A DNA stretch of 64,000 bases from contig CALVNS010000008.1 in the NCBI GenBank assembly GCA_944349855.1, positions 1-64,000 of the forward strand, in the 5' to 3' direction. Each line of letters begins with the position of its first letter. Positions within the stretch are counted from its first letter, which is position 1. The translations under genes and the position numbers were made by a program. The DNA is from an uncultured Eubacteriales bacterium (lineage in GTDB: Bacteria > Bacillota > Clostridia > Christensenellales > Aristaeellaceae). This document shows, piece after piece, positions 1 through 8,091 of this stretch. A model generated the notes under the pieces. That model saw only the letters and a program-made list of their open reading frames with translations. It was not told the DNA's origin and made no database searches.

Positions 1-326
1 CCTGCTCCTGCTGCCCGCTGCCGATCCGGCCCGCCCTGGTTCCCGACGTGGGCCGGAGCTGCTGCCCTGGATCGCTGGCCCGCTGCCGCAGGGAATGCCG
101 CCTGCCCCGGCTGCCTGCTGCCGCAGCGCTGGCCCTGCTCCTGCTGCCTGCTGCCGATCCGACCCACACCGGCCCAGCCGGAGCAGGCCCGCCGCCACGG
201 TCCGCCGCCGCTGCCGCTGCCGCAGCGCTGGCCCTGTCAACGATCACGACACGCCCACCACCACGCACCGCGCCCAGCGCCACGCCGCGCCGCCGCATCA
301 CGCAGGCGGGCCGCCCGCCCCAGGAT

Positions 327-426
327 GCAACACCTACGGTGTTGCTCTTATCGTGACGCGTACACCATCACGCTACACGCACGCTCCAGGTGGCAACACC
401 TACGGTGTTGCCCTTATCGTGACGCG
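327..426. repeat. 34-bp direct repeat, two copies, palindromic core
   Basis: Copies at 327-360 and 393-426 differ at one base. Each starts with the perfect inverted repeat GCAACACCTACGGTGTTGC (8-bp arms, 3-base centre) followed by the shared tail CTTATCGTGACGCG. The copies are 66 bases apart, start to start. Two copies are too few for a CRISPR array; a paired protein-binding site or a repetitive extragenic element would fit. Confidence 0.7.
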
Positions 427-473
427 CATCACACGCACGCGGTTGGTGGAAGAAACGCGATTTTTTCCGGCCC

Positions 474-502
474 AAACACAGTACCAAAAAGGTACTGTGT
501 TT
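474..502. repeat. 12-bp perfect hairpin
   Basis: Arms AAACACAGTACC (474-485) and GGTACTGTGTTT (491-502) are fully complementary around an AAAAA loop. Neither side is followed by a proper T-run, so it is not a classical terminator. Its role is unknown. Confidence 0.6.
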
Positions 503-647
503 GCGGGGGATTTCTCTTGCGGCGTCGGTGACCCCAAAATTTAGCTAGTTTTTTGATTTTTTTTATGAATTTCATTCACCTTTAATGGGGTGTGCGAAAT
601 GAGTACTCACGCGCACGCGCTCGCGCGCGTGTTTTAGAAGAAATACT

Positions 648-679
648 AAAAAGGCGGACCGTCATGTGACAATCCGCCT
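648..679 (-). terminator. Candidate intrinsic terminator (minus strand)
   Basis: Arms AGGCGGA (652-658) and TCCGCCT (673-679) enclose a 14-base loop that itself contains the short inverted repeat GTCA/TGAC. Read on the minus strand the stem runs into five T residues. It lies behind the stronger tRNA terminator at 731-756 and may be a back-up. Confidence 0.5.
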
Positions 680-730
680 CGCAAAGTTAAAAATGAAATG
701 GGCCTTATTTTTAATTTCACGCCGGAAACG

Positions 731-756
731 AAAAAAACCGGGTGAAACCACCCGGT
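731..756 (-). terminator. Intrinsic terminator of the tRNA-Ala transcript
   Basis: On the minus strand an 8-bp perfect stem ACCGGGTG/CACCCGGT with a four-base loop is followed by a run of T residues (A-run 731-737 on the plus strand). It lies about 80 bases past the tRNA 3' end. Confidence 0.85.
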
Positions 757-836
757 CATTCTACATCGTTCCGAGGAAAGATGCAACCGAACACGCCATT
801 GATGAAAATATATGCCGGTTCGGATTTGATGTTAAA

Positions 837-912
837 TGGTGGAGCATAGCGGATTCGAACCGCTGACCCCAACACTGCCAGTGTTGTGCGCTACCAACTG
901 CGCTAATGCCCC
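837..912 (-). tRNA. tRNA-Ala (anticodon GGC)
   Basis: The minus strand folds as a complete cloverleaf: acceptor GGGGCAT pairs with ATGCTCC, the D-arm is GCGC...GCGC, the anticodon stem is CAACA/TGTTG with loop CTGGCAG, and the T-arm is AGCGG/CCGCT with TTCGAAT. The anticodon is GGC, which reads GCC. The third acceptor pair is G3:U70, the main identity element of alanine tRNAs, which independently supports the call. A73 is followed by a genomically encoded CCA (837-839). It has its own promoter and terminator. Confidence 0.96.
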
Positions 913-925
913 GCGAACGAGTTAT

Positions 926-954
926 ATTATAGCACACGCATGGGCGCTTGTAAA
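926..954 (-). promoter_or_regulatory. Promoter of tRNA-Ala
   Basis: On the minus strand the -35 TTTACA (949-954) and -10 TATAAT (926-931, with an upstream TG extension) are separated by exactly 17 bases. The tRNA 5' end lies about 14 bases downstream of the -10. Confidence 0.85.
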
Positions 955-1064
955 GGAAAAAATCGCGCTGTGGCAAAAAAATTCGCGCCGGTGGTTGCAA
1001 AGTGGCGCGGAATCCCGTATCATGAAGGCAACACCGGCCACCGGCCGATTCCATGGAGGCGTCT

Positions 1065-2024
1065 ATGGCAAACACCATCGCTCAACTTCACAAGGACGAG
1101 CGCTTCGAGGGATACCTGCTCGTGCGCGCAGCCGAGCAGCGCACCGCGTCCAACGGGAAATGCTATCTGGACATGACACTGGGCGACCGCACGGGCACGA
1201 TCAACGCCAAGATGTGGGACGGCACCGTCGCGCCGCCGCCCCAGGGCAGCGTCGTGGCCGTGCGCGGCACGGGCAACGAGTTCATGGGCCGCATGCAGCT
1301 GCGCGTGGAGCGCGTCAAGGTCGCCCAGCCGCAGGAGGTGCCCGACATGTCGCTGCTGGTGCCCTGCGCGCCTGAGCCGCCCCAGGCCATGCTGCGGGAG
1401 GTGCGCGCCGCGGCCGAGGCCATCGCCGATGCGGACCTGCGCGCGCTCGTGTGCGCGCTGCTGGATCAGGCGGGCGAGCGGCTGCTGACGTTCCCGGCGG
1501 CCAAGCAGATGCACCATGCGGAGCGCGGCGGGCTGCTGCACCACGTCACGTCCATGCTCCGCTGCGCGCGCGCGCTGGCGTCGGTCTATCCGTTCCTGGA
1601 TGGGGATCTGCTCGCGGCCGGCGTCATCGTGCACGACCTGGCCAAGCTCTCGGAGATGGATGCCGACGGCCTGGGCGTGGTGAGCGACTACACGACGCAG
1701 GGCAAGCTGCTGGGGCACATCGTGCGCGGCGTGGTGGACATCGAGCAGGCGGGCGCGCGCGTGGGGGCGCGGGCGCAGGTGGTGCTGCTGCTGCAGCACA
1801 TGGTGCTCTCGCACCACGGGATTCCGGAGTTTGGCAGCCCCGTGCCGCCCAAGTTTCCCGAGGCGGAGGTGCTCAACGCCATTGACACGCTCGACGCGCG
1901 CCTGTTTGAGATTCAGGAGGCGCTGGCGCGCACGTCGCCCGGCGGCTTTTCCGAGAAGGTCTGGGGGATGGAAAACCGCCAGTTCTACCGCATCCCGCGC
2001 GCGCAGGAGGGCGAAGAGGGCTGA
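1065..2024 (+). CDS. yhaM: 3'-5' exoribonuclease, YhaM family
   Basis: A 319-residue protein with the YhaM layout: an N-terminal OB-fold nucleic-acid-binding domain (about residues 12-90), then an HD phosphohydrolase domain. The metal-binding His motifs are visible as MHHAERGGLLHHV near residue 150 and VIVHDLAK near residue 190. YhaM enzymes trim RNA and single-stranded DNA 3' ends in the cytoplasm. I chose the ATG at 1065 because GGAGG (1055-1059) sits five bases before it; the in-frame ATG at 1053 overlaps that site. The gene stands alone and converges on the DUF3048 gene across a shared hairpin. Confidence 0.88.
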   Translation: MANTIAQLHKDERFEGYLLVRAAEQRTASNGKCYLDMTLGDRTGTINAKMWDGTVAPPPQGSVVAVRGTGNEFMGRMQLRVERVKVAQPQEVPDMSLLVPCAPEPPQAMLREVRAAAEAIADADLRALVCALLDQAGERLLTFPAAKQMHHAERGGLLHHVTSMLRCARALASVYPFLDGDLLAAGVIVHDLAKLSEMDADGLGVVSDYTTQGKLLGHIVRGVVDIEQAGARVGARAQVVLLLQHMVLSHHGIPEFGSPVPPKFPEAEVLNAIDTLDARLFEIQEALARTSPGGFSEKVWGMENRQFYRIPRAQEGEEG

Positions 2025-2040
2025 GCGGCCCACAGCCGAC

Positions 2041-2080
2041 AAAAACGGCGGGCGGAAAGCGCATGCTTTCCGTCCGCCTT
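2041..2080 (-). terminator. Terminator of the DUF3048 gene, shared by convergent yhaM
   Basis: A 14-bp stem (2047-2060 with 2065-2078, one G:T pair) has a four-base loop. On the minus strand it is followed by TTTTTG, a good intrinsic terminator; the plus strand has only TT, so it is weaker for yhaM. Confidence 0.75.
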
Positions 2081-2093
2081 GCATTTGCCGGGA

Positions 2094-3413
2094 TCAGCCG
2101 CCGAAGGACTCGTCGGCATCGTCGCCCGCCTCGACCGGCGCGACGTCCGCGTCGCCCGATTCGGGCTTGGGCGTGCGGGTGGGCTTGGGCGTGCGGGTGG
2201 GCTTGGGCGTGCGGGTGGGATCCGGCGCCTCGAGCACCGTCGCGCCCTCGACCGGGTCGCCCTCGGAGGACTCGTTCACCAGCGTGATGGGCTGGCCGTT
2301 CTCCACGATGTGGATGTACGTCTTGCCGGGCATCAGCTGCAGCTCGTTGCCCTGGTCGTCAAAGAAGACCATGCGCTGGGCGAGCGTCTCCAGGTCCTCG
2401 CTGTCGGACGCGTTGTTGTCCTTGGCGCGCACCCACGTGCCGCGGATGTAGCGGCCGTTCTGGAAGACCTCGAGCGTGCCCTGGCCGACCAGCTGCACCA
2501 CCGGGCGGGAGGGGTTGTTGCGGTACCAGGAGATGTCCGTGCGCACGACCAGCACGTTGGCGTAGGAGCACTGCACGTTGTTGTTCGCGTCGACGTAGGG
2601 CTCGCCGTTGAAGAAGCGGTCGTACGTGCGGGTGACCTCGTTATACGTATAGGAAGAGATGTAGTTGTCCTTGTACTCGATGGTCAGGCCCAGCGCGCTC
2701 GCGCCGTGGTCCAGTCCGTCGGAGTTGAACTGGAACGGATGCATCTGGCTGGTGCTGCCCTCGCTCACGCCCACGGCCAGCACGCCGGCGGCGTCGGCCT
2801 TGACGTTGTGCGGCGAGTAGTGGCCCGCCTCGCTGCTGCGCTCAAAGTAGGTGACGTAGCGGTTGGGCATGCCGTCCACGAAGGGATAGTAGAACGCGCG
2901 GCTGGCGTAGGACTCCGGGTAGTTCTTGCGCCAGAAGTCCTGCACGGAGGTGCCGGAGGCCAGCTGCATGCCGTAGTAGATGATGCCGCAGTCCCACATC
3001 TCGCGCAGGTCCGCGTGCGACAGGCGCGCCGAGCGCACCGGGCCGGCCGCGGTGGGCACCTCGCTGAGGAACAGCGCCAGGCCGCGGGTGGAGCCGTCGC
3101 GCTGGATCGGCACTTCGTACATCAGGTCCGCGGAGGAGACGCCCCAGTTGGGCTGCGCGTCGGGATGCATGTCGATGATCGTGAGGATCGGCTGATACGC
3201 GCCGGTGAAGCCCTCGCCGGTGATGGGGTTCACGCCCTCTTCGACCGTGTTTTCAGGGAAGCCGCCGGCGGGCACCTCGATCGTGGCGCGCTCGGAGTAG
3301 GCGTCGTCGCTGGCCGTCAGCTCCAGATACTGCACTTGGGCAAGCGCCATGCTCGGGACGGCCAGCACGACGGCCGCCAGCATCAGCGCTGCGATTCGGA
3401 CAAACTTACGCAA
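2094..3413 (-). CDS. Secreted DUF3048 domain protein (YerB-like)
   Basis: About 439 residues. A cleavable signal peptide (RKFVRIAALMLAAVVLA, ending near ALA-Q) is followed by the DUF3048 module: NPITGEGFTGAYQPILTIID, then an SADLMYEVPIQRDGSTRGLALF segment and GPVRSARLSHADL, all typical of YerB-like envelope proteins. The function of the family is not established. There is no lipobox, so it is probably released or held by other means. The C-terminus carries three exact PTRTPK-type repeats from an 18-bp tandem DNA repeat (about 2167-2219), then an acidic tail. I chose the TTG at 3413 because GGAGGT lies eight bases upstream; the earlier in-frame TTG overlaps the ribosome site. Confidence 0.82.
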   Translation of the reverse strand: MRKFVRIAALMLAAVVLAVPSMALAQVQYLELTASDDAYSERATIEVPAGGFPENTVEEGVNPITGEGFTGAYQPILTIIDMHPDAQPNWGVSSADLMYEVPIQRDGSTRGLALFLSEVPTAAGPVRSARLSHADLREMWDCGIIYYGMQLASGTSVQDFWRKNYPESYASRAFYYPFVDGMPNRYVTYFERSSEAGHYSPHNVKADAAGVLAVGVSEGSTSQMHPFQFNSDGLDHGASALGLTIEYKDNYISSYTYNEVTRTYDRFFNGEPYVDANNNVQCSYANVLVVRTDISWYRNNPSRPVVQLVGQGTLEVFQNGRYIRGTWVRAKDNNASDSEDLETLAQRMVFFDDQGNELQLMPGKTYIHIVENGQPITLVNESSEGDPVEGATVLEAPDPTRTPKPTRTPKPTRTPKPESGDADVAPVEAGDDADESFGG

Positions 3414-3472
3414 AAAAAGCACCTCCAACAGTTTGTTTCTTGCGTGGCGTCATAGCACGGGACATCTCTAAC

Positions 3473-3525
3473 ATCATAACGTAAAACCCGGAAAGATGCA
3501 AGCGCAATCTGCGCGATTTTCCGGG
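3473..3525 (-). promoter_or_regulatory. Promoter of the DUF3048 gene with overlapping inverted repeat
   Basis: On the minus strand the -35 TTGCAT (3496-3501) and -10 TATGAT (3473-3478) are 17 bases apart. An inverted repeat, CCCGGAAA (3487-3494) with TTTCCGGG (3518-3525) and an inner GCGCA/TGCGC pair, covers the -35 and most of the spacer, which is where a repressor site would be. The rest of 3526-3690 is A/T-run-rich, and I see no gene in it. Confidence 0.55.
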
Positions 3526-3732
3526 CCCTTCACGCCCGACGCGACCGCCTTCGCCTTTCTTTAAATAGACGCATCGGGCCGGCGAAAGCTTGCCGGATGG
3601 CGAAAAAAAATTTCCGTTTTTTCGCAGCGCCGCAGATTTTGCAAGAAAAAATAAAAAATATTCGAATTTATCGTCCGCGCAATTTTTTTGTGGCAGGAAA
3701 ATCTGAAAACTCGTAGAATATAAAGGAGCTGA

Positions 3733-3813
3733 ATGCAGGAAATAAAATCCGTTGATTCGTTTTGCCCGTCCAGGGCGCCGGATCACGGGGGAGGATGTTT
3801 GTCATGGCACTGA
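3733..3813 (+). CDS. Possible 26-codon leader ORF before the aminotransferase
   Basis: AGGAG at 3724-3728 precedes an ATG at 3733 by four bases. The frame runs 26 codons and stops at 3811-3813, just inside the aminotransferase gene, whose ATG is at 3804. A TAGAAT -10-like box lies at 3714-3719. The arrangement would allow translational coupling, but the peptide matches nothing I know and may be fortuitous. Confidence 0.3.
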   Translation: MQEIKSVDSFCPSRAPDHGGGCLSWH

Positions 3814-5015
3814 CGCTTTCCAATGTATGCCGCGCGGTATCGCCCTCGCCCACGCTGTCGATCGATGCGCGCGCCAAGGAGATGAAGGCCCAGGGGGTAG
3901 ACGTGGTGGGCTTCGGCGCGGGCGAGCCGGACTTTGACACGCCCGAGTACATCCGCGACGCGGCCAAGTATGCGCTGGACCACGGCTATACGCGCTACAC
4001 GCCGGCCGCAGGCATGGTGGAGCTGCGCAAGGCGATCTGCAAGAAGCTGCTGCGCGACAACGGCCTGCGCTATGAGCCCTCGCAGGTGATCGTGGGCAAC
4101 GGCGCGAAGCACTCGCTGTTTTCCACGTTCACGGCGCTGATCAATCCGGGCGACGAGGTCATCATCCCGGCGCCCTACTGGGTCAGCTATCCGGAGCTGG
4201 TGCGCATGGCGGGCGGCGTGCCGGTGTTCGTGCCGGCGCGACCGGATCGCGCATTCGCCTTCACGGCGGAGGACATCGCGCCCTACGTGACGGAGCGCAC
4301 CAAGGCGCTGGTGCTCAACAGCCCGGGCAATCCCAGCGGCGCGGTGCTGGACGAGGAGACGCTGCGCGGCGTCGCACGCCTGGCGGTGGAACGGCAGTTT
4401 TACGTGATCTCCGACGAGATCTATGAAAAGCTGATCTACGATGGGGAGCGGCACGTGTCCATCGCGTCGCTGGGCGAGGACATCTTCGCGCAGACGATCG
4501 TCATCAACGGCATGTCCAAGGCCTACGCGATGACCGGCTGGCGCATCGGCTACGCGGCGGGCCCGGCGGAGGTGATTCGGGCGATGGCCAACTACCAGAG
4601 CCATGCGACGAGCAACCCCAACGCCGTGGCGCAGTTCGCGTCCATCGCGGCGCTGGAGGGCGGCGAGGATGGGCAGGAGCTGATGGATGCGATGGTGCGC
4701 GAGTTCGACGCGCGCCGCAAGTTCATCGTGCACGCGATCCGCTCCGTGGACGGCCTGGACTGCCCCACGCCCAAGGGCGCGTTCTACGTGATGATGGATG
4801 TGCGCGCGCTGCTGGGCCGGCGCTACCGCGGCCAGCGCATCGAAGGCTCGATGGACTTTGCGGAGATGCTCCTGGACGCGCAGAAGGTCGCCGTGGTGCC
4901 GGGCGCGCCGTTTGGCGCGGAGGGCTACTGCCGCCTCTCCTACGCGACGAGCCTGTCCAACATCGAGCGCGGCATCTCGCGCATCGCGGCGTTCACGCGC
5001 ATGCTGATGGACTGA
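3804..5015 (+). CDS. aspB: Aspartate aminotransferase-type class I PLP enzyme
   Basis: A 403-residue fold-type I aminotransferase of the AspB branch. Visible landmarks are GFGAGEPDFDTP near residue 36, the YTRYTPAAGMVELR segment, the substrate/PLP loop NSPGNPSGAV, SDEIYEKLIYD, and the PLP-lysine in NGMSKAYAMTGWRIGY (Lys about 239). It probably interconverts aspartate and 2-oxoglutarate with oxaloacetate and glutamate in the cytoplasm; specificity within the branch cannot be fixed by eye. ATG 3804 has a strong GGGGGAGG at 3787-3794; an ATG at 3795 is too close to it. The gene is monocistronic and ends in a textbook terminator. Confidence 0.88.
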   Translation: MALTLSNVCRAVSPSPTLSIDARAKEMKAQGVDVVGFGAGEPDFDTPEYIRDAAKYALDHGYTRYTPAAGMVELRKAICKKLLRDNGLRYEPSQVIVGNGAKHSLFSTFTALINPGDEVIIPAPYWVSYPELVRMAGGVPVFVPARPDRAFAFTAEDIAPYVTERTKALVLNSPGNPSGAVLDEETLRGVARLAVERQFYVISDEIYEKLIYDGERHVSIASLGEDIFAQTIVINGMSKAYAMTGWRIGYAAGPAEVIRAMANYQSHATSNPNAVAQFASIAALEGGEDGQELMDAMVREFDARRKFIVHAIRSVDGLDCPTPKGAFYVMMDVRALLGRRYRGQRIEGSMDFAEMLLDAQKVAVVPGAPFGAEGYCRLSYATSLSNIERGISRIAAFTRMLMD

Positions 5016-5033
5016 ACCCTCCCGTGACGGCCA

Positions 5034-5073
5034 GGGCCGCCGCGTCCATACGGACGCGGCGGCCCTTTTTTTT
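5034..5073 (+). terminator. Strong intrinsic terminator after the aminotransferase gene
   Basis: A 14-bp perfect GC-rich stem (5034-5047 with 5052-5065) and the loop ATAC are followed by eight T residues. Confidence 0.92.
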
Positions 5074-5088
5074 GCGCTTCAGGCGCGC

Positions 5089-6354
5089 TCAGCAGCCCGC
5101 GGCGCCCTGCATGATGTCCACGATGACGCGGTTGGTGTCGCCCATGCCCTCCTGCACCAGCTGGCCCAGGTGCTCAAAGAGCGTGCGCAGGTCGCTGGCG
5201 AGGATGCCGTCATGCCTTCCGATGCTCATGCCCTGCATGGCCAGAAACGCCGCCTGCACGGCCAGGCCCGAGGAGAGCTCGACCTTGTTGGCGCAGCCCT
5301 CCTTCGCGCCGTCGCAGATCATGCCCGAGATGGAGCCCAGGATGTTCTTCATCGCGCCGAGCATCTGCTGCTCGCCGCCGCCGAGCATGTACACCACGCC
5401 CACGGACGCGCCCAGGCCGGAGGCCACGCCGCAGGCGCACACGGCCGAGAGCGTGCCCGTGTAGGACTTGACGTAGACGTTGATGAGGTTGGCCAGCGCG
5501 GCGGCGCGCAGCTTCGTCTCCTGCGGGATGGCGCGCGCGCGGGCGACGGCCTCGATCGTCAGCAGCAGCGTGATGCCCTGGTTGCCGCTGCCGGTGGCGG
5601 TCATGACCGGCATGGACACGCCGGACATGCGCGCATAGGAGGCGGAGGCGCACAGCAGCTGCGCCTCGGACACGGGCGAGCGGCCGATGACGCCCTGCTC
5701 GATCAGCGTGCCCAGCGCAAGGCCCAGGCCGAAGGAGCGCCCGGCCTGCGCGACCGCCAGGTTCATGTCGATGCCCTCCTGCAAAAAGGCGATGCGCTCC
5801 ACGGGCACGGTGCTGGCAAAGTCGATCATCTCCTGCAGCGTGCACGCGCGGATGGGCTGCGCCGCCTGCGGGCCGCGCGGGGGCACGTAGGGATCAAAGG
5901 GCGCGTGGTCGACGCGCACGATGTTCGTGTGCGCCGAGAGCGTGAGCACGCGCACGCAGTCCTCATCCGTCTCCAGCACGGACTCGACGAACAGGTCGGG
6001 CACGTCCTCGCGCGTGCGCACCTCGCACAGGCCCTGCGCGACCATGCGCTTGGCCTCCTGCAGCGCCTGCGGCGTGACGTGGTCGAGCACGCGCAGGCGC
6101 GCCGTGGGGTCGCCGGCGGTGACGCCCAGCGCCGCGCACAGGGCGACGCCGCGCTCGTCCGCGCCGGGGATGCCCACGCCCATGGCGTTCTTATAAAGAT
6201 AGGCGTCCAGCGTCAGCGTCAGGCGGCGCAGCGTGCCGCGCGCATTCGCGCGCGCCGTGGCCGTGTTGAGCGCAATGGCCACGGGCTCCGTGCAGCCGGT
6301 GGACGGCATGAGCGCCTTGTGAATTTCCGCGAGGAAAAAAGCCTCGTCCCGCAT
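5089..6354 (-). CDS. L-cysteine desulfidase / UPF0597 family protein
   Basis: About 421 residues. The N-terminal PSTGCTEPVAIAL segment, with its invariant Cys, and the Gly-rich C-terminal half (GMICDGAKEGCANKVEL, AFLAMQGMSIG) are hallmarks of the UPF0597/SerDH-alpha-like family. That family includes L-cysteine desulfidases, which release sulfide, ammonia and pyruvate using an iron-sulfur cluster, and E. coli CyuA. Here it is likely a cytoplasmic cysteine- or serine-degrading enzyme; the exact substrate is inferred. I chose ATG 6354 because GGAGG (6364-6368) is nine bases upstream; the ATG at 6363 abuts it. A TATAAT -10 (minus strand, 6387-6392) just upstream suggests its own promoter, separate from phoR. 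Confidence 0.8.
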   Translation of the reverse strand: MRDEAFFLAEIHKALMPSTGCTEPVAIALNTATARANARGTLRRLTLTLDAYLYKNAMGVGIPGADERGVALCAALGVTAGDPTARLRVLDHVTPQALQEAKRMVAQGLCEVRTREDVPDLFVESVLETDEDCVRVLTLSAHTNIVRVDHAPFDPYVPPRGPQAAQPIRACTLQEMIDFASTVPVERIAFLQEGIDMNLAVAQAGRSFGLGLALGTLIEQGVIGRSPVSEAQLLCASASYARMSGVSMPVMTATGSGNQGITLLLTIEAVARARAIPQETKLRAAALANLINVYVKSYTGTLSAVCACGVASGLGASVGVVYMLGGGEQQMLGAMKNILGSISGMICDGAKEGCANKVELSSGLAVQAAFLAMQGMSIGRHDGILASDLRTLFEHLGQLVQEGMGDTNRVIVDIMQGAAGC

Positions 6355-6420
6355 CGCATTCATCCTCCGTAAGAGCTTGTCAGCCCATTATACCACGCGC
6401 GGGGCCCTTTGCGGAAGGGG

Positions 6421-8091
6421 TCAGCGCGCCAGGGGCAGGCGCACCTCGAAGGTCGTGCCCTCGCCCTCCGCGCTGATCATGCGCACGCTGCCGCCGTGCG
6501 CCTCGGCCACGTGGCGCACGATGGACAGGCCCAGGCCCGTGCCGCCGGTCTTCTTGGAGCGGCTCTTGTCCACGCGGTAGAAGCGCTCGAACACGCGGCT
6601 CTGGTGCTCGCGGGGGATGCCGATGCCCGTATCGCGCACGCACAGCAGCGCCTGCGCGCCCTCCGCATGCAGCGTCATCTCCACCCGGCCGCCGTCCTTG
6701 TTGTACTTGATCGCGTTGTCGCACAGGTTCTGCACGAGCTCCTCGAGCATCACGCGGTCGCCGCGCACGGCGCACGGCTCGCCCTGCACGCGCAGCGTGA
6801 TGGCGCGCGCGTCGGCCTGCGGGCGCAGGCGCGCCTCCACGTCGCGCACGACCTCCAGCAGCGGCACGCGCTCGCTCAGGTGGCCCGGCGTCAGCTCATC
6901 CAGCTGCGACAGGCGCAGGATGTCGCCGATGAGCGTCACCATGCGGTCGGCCTCGCGCTTGATGCGCGCGGCGCACTCCTTCATGTCCGCCTCGCGCACC
7001 ATGCCGCAGGCCATCATCTCGGCAAAGCCGGCGATGCTCGTCAGCGGCGAGCGCAGCTCATGGGAAACGTTGGCCGTGAACTCGCGGCGCATGCGCTCGG
7101 CGCGGCGGCGCTCGGTCACGTCGCTGAGCAGCAGGATCGCGCCGCCGGTGGCCGCGCCCTCATAGACGGGGTTGGCGACGAACCGGTACGTATGCCCGGT
7201 CAGCTCCACGTCGCCCTCGACGTTTTCGCCGTGCAGCGCGGCCTCCAGCGCCTCGCGCAGCGCCGCCGAGCGCGAGATGCGCACAAAGTGCGCGCCCTGC
7301 CACGGCATGCCGCGCGCGCCCAGCAGGTCCAGCGCGCTCTCGTTGACCATGACCGCCGCGCCGTCCGCATCCACGAACACGAGCCCCTCGCGCATGTGGC
7401 TGGTGATGGAGGCGATGCGGTCGCGCTGCTCGACCAGGTCCTGCATGCGCTGGGCGAGCTGCTCCTGCTGGCGCGCGATGCGGCGCACGAAGGGCTGCAG
7501 CTCGTCAAAGCAGACGGTGGTCTCCGGGTGTTCCATGTCGATGCGCTCCAGCGGCGCGAGCACGCTGCGGGTGAAGCGCCCGGAGAGCAGCAGGCTGGCG
7601 CACAGGCACAGCAAAAGCACCAGCGCCAGCGCGGGCAGGCCCTGCATGAGCGTGAGCTGCGCGCTGGCGGCGGGCCGGGCCAGGCGCAGCACGCGCCCGT
7701 CGGACAGGCGCAGCGCGCTGTAGTACAGGTTTTCCAGCACGGTGCGGGAGTGGCGCGTGTCCTCGCCGCGGCCGGTGGAGAGCGCCTGCGCGATCTCGGG
7801 CCGGTCCTGGTGGATCTCCATGGAGGCGGCGTCCGCGTCGGTGTCAAAGAGCACGTTGCCTTCCCCGTCCAGCAGCGTCACGCGCGTGTCGCCCGCGCCC
7901 AGCGAGGCGAGATAGGCCTGCTCGTTTGCGGCGTGTTCCAGCCCGTCCGCGAGCAGCTGCGTCTGCAAGAACATCTCCTCGTGCAGCCGGTCCCGGAAAA
8001 AAGGATAGACGGTGCCGATCAGCAGCACCGCCGTGAGGAGCGTCATCGCCAGAGAGAGCGCGAACATGCGCGCGTACAGGCGCCGTTTCAT
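6421..8091 (-). CDS. phoR: PhoR-type sensor histidine kinase
   Basis: A 556-residue membrane kinase. TM1 is at about 10-30, followed by an extracytoplasmic loop, TM2 near 148-170 (LPALALVLLLCLCASLLLS), a PAS domain near 215-320, and a HisKA domain with the phospho-accepting His344 in VSHELRSPLTSIAGFAEMM. The HATPase domain carries NAIKYNKDGG, DTGIGIP and GTGLGLSIV. It should sense phosphate status through the Pst/PhoU complex and phosphorylate the regulator encoded just upstream. Its start overlaps the stop of phoP by four bases (ATGA), so translation is coupled. It is the last gene of the pst-pho operon. Confidence 0.93.
   Translation of the reverse strand: MKRRLYARMFALSLAMTLLTAVLLIGTVYPFFRDRLHEEMFLQTQLLADGLEHAANEQAYLASLGAGDTRVTLLDGEGNVLFDTDADAASMEIHQDRPEIAQALSTGRGEDTRHSRTVLENLYYSALRLSDGRVLRLARPAASAQLTLMQGLPALALVLLLCLCASLLLSGRFTRSVLAPLERIDMEHPETTVCFDELQPFVRRIARQQEQLAQRMQDLVEQRDRIASITSHMREGLVFVDADGAAVMVNESALDLLGARGMPWQGAHFVRISRSAALREALEAALHGENVEGDVELTGHTYRFVANPVYEGAATGGAILLLSDVTERRRAERMRREFTANVSHELRSPLTSIAGFAEMMACGMVREADMKECAARIKREADRMVTLIGDILRLSQLDELTPGHLSERVPLLEVVRDVEARLRPQADARAITLRVQGEPCAVRGDRVMLEELVQNLCDNAIKYNKDGGRVEMTLHAEGAQALLCVRDTGIGIPREHQSRVFERFYRVDKSRSKKTGGTGLGLSIVRHVAEAHGGSVRMISAEGEGTTFEVRLPLAR

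Larger units (their letters stand above)
1..647. other. Gene-poor GC-rich stretch with short repeats
   Basis: I see no credible gene here. The first 300 bases are low-complexity Cys/Ala/Pro/Arg-type GC-rich sequence with direct repeats; for example CTGCCGCAGCGCTGGCCCTG occurs at 118-137 and again at 217-236. A 34-base unit is duplicated at 327-360 and 393-426, and a strong hairpin sits at 474-502. From about 541 composition turns sharply AT-rich, with T-runs. Frames open through the GC-rich part give repetitive Ala/Arg/Pro strings without ribosome binding sites, so I reject them. Confidence 0.6.

Noticed and set aside
327..426. CRISPR array
   Set aside because: Only two repeat copies with one spacer-like interval, and no cas genes anywhere in the window.
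48..544. Overlapping open frames in the first 540 bases
   Set aside because: They encode Cys/Ala/Pro/Arg-rich low-complexity strings in two overlapping frames with no ribosome site. This is a by-product of GC-rich repeats.
837..912. tRNA gene as an integration (attachment) site
   Set aside because: No integrase, no direct repeat of the tRNA 3' end and no phage genes are visible on either side.
2160..2222. 18-bp tandem repeat as a non-coding minisatellite
   Set aside because: It lies in frame inside the DUF3048 gene and encodes the PTRTPK repeats.
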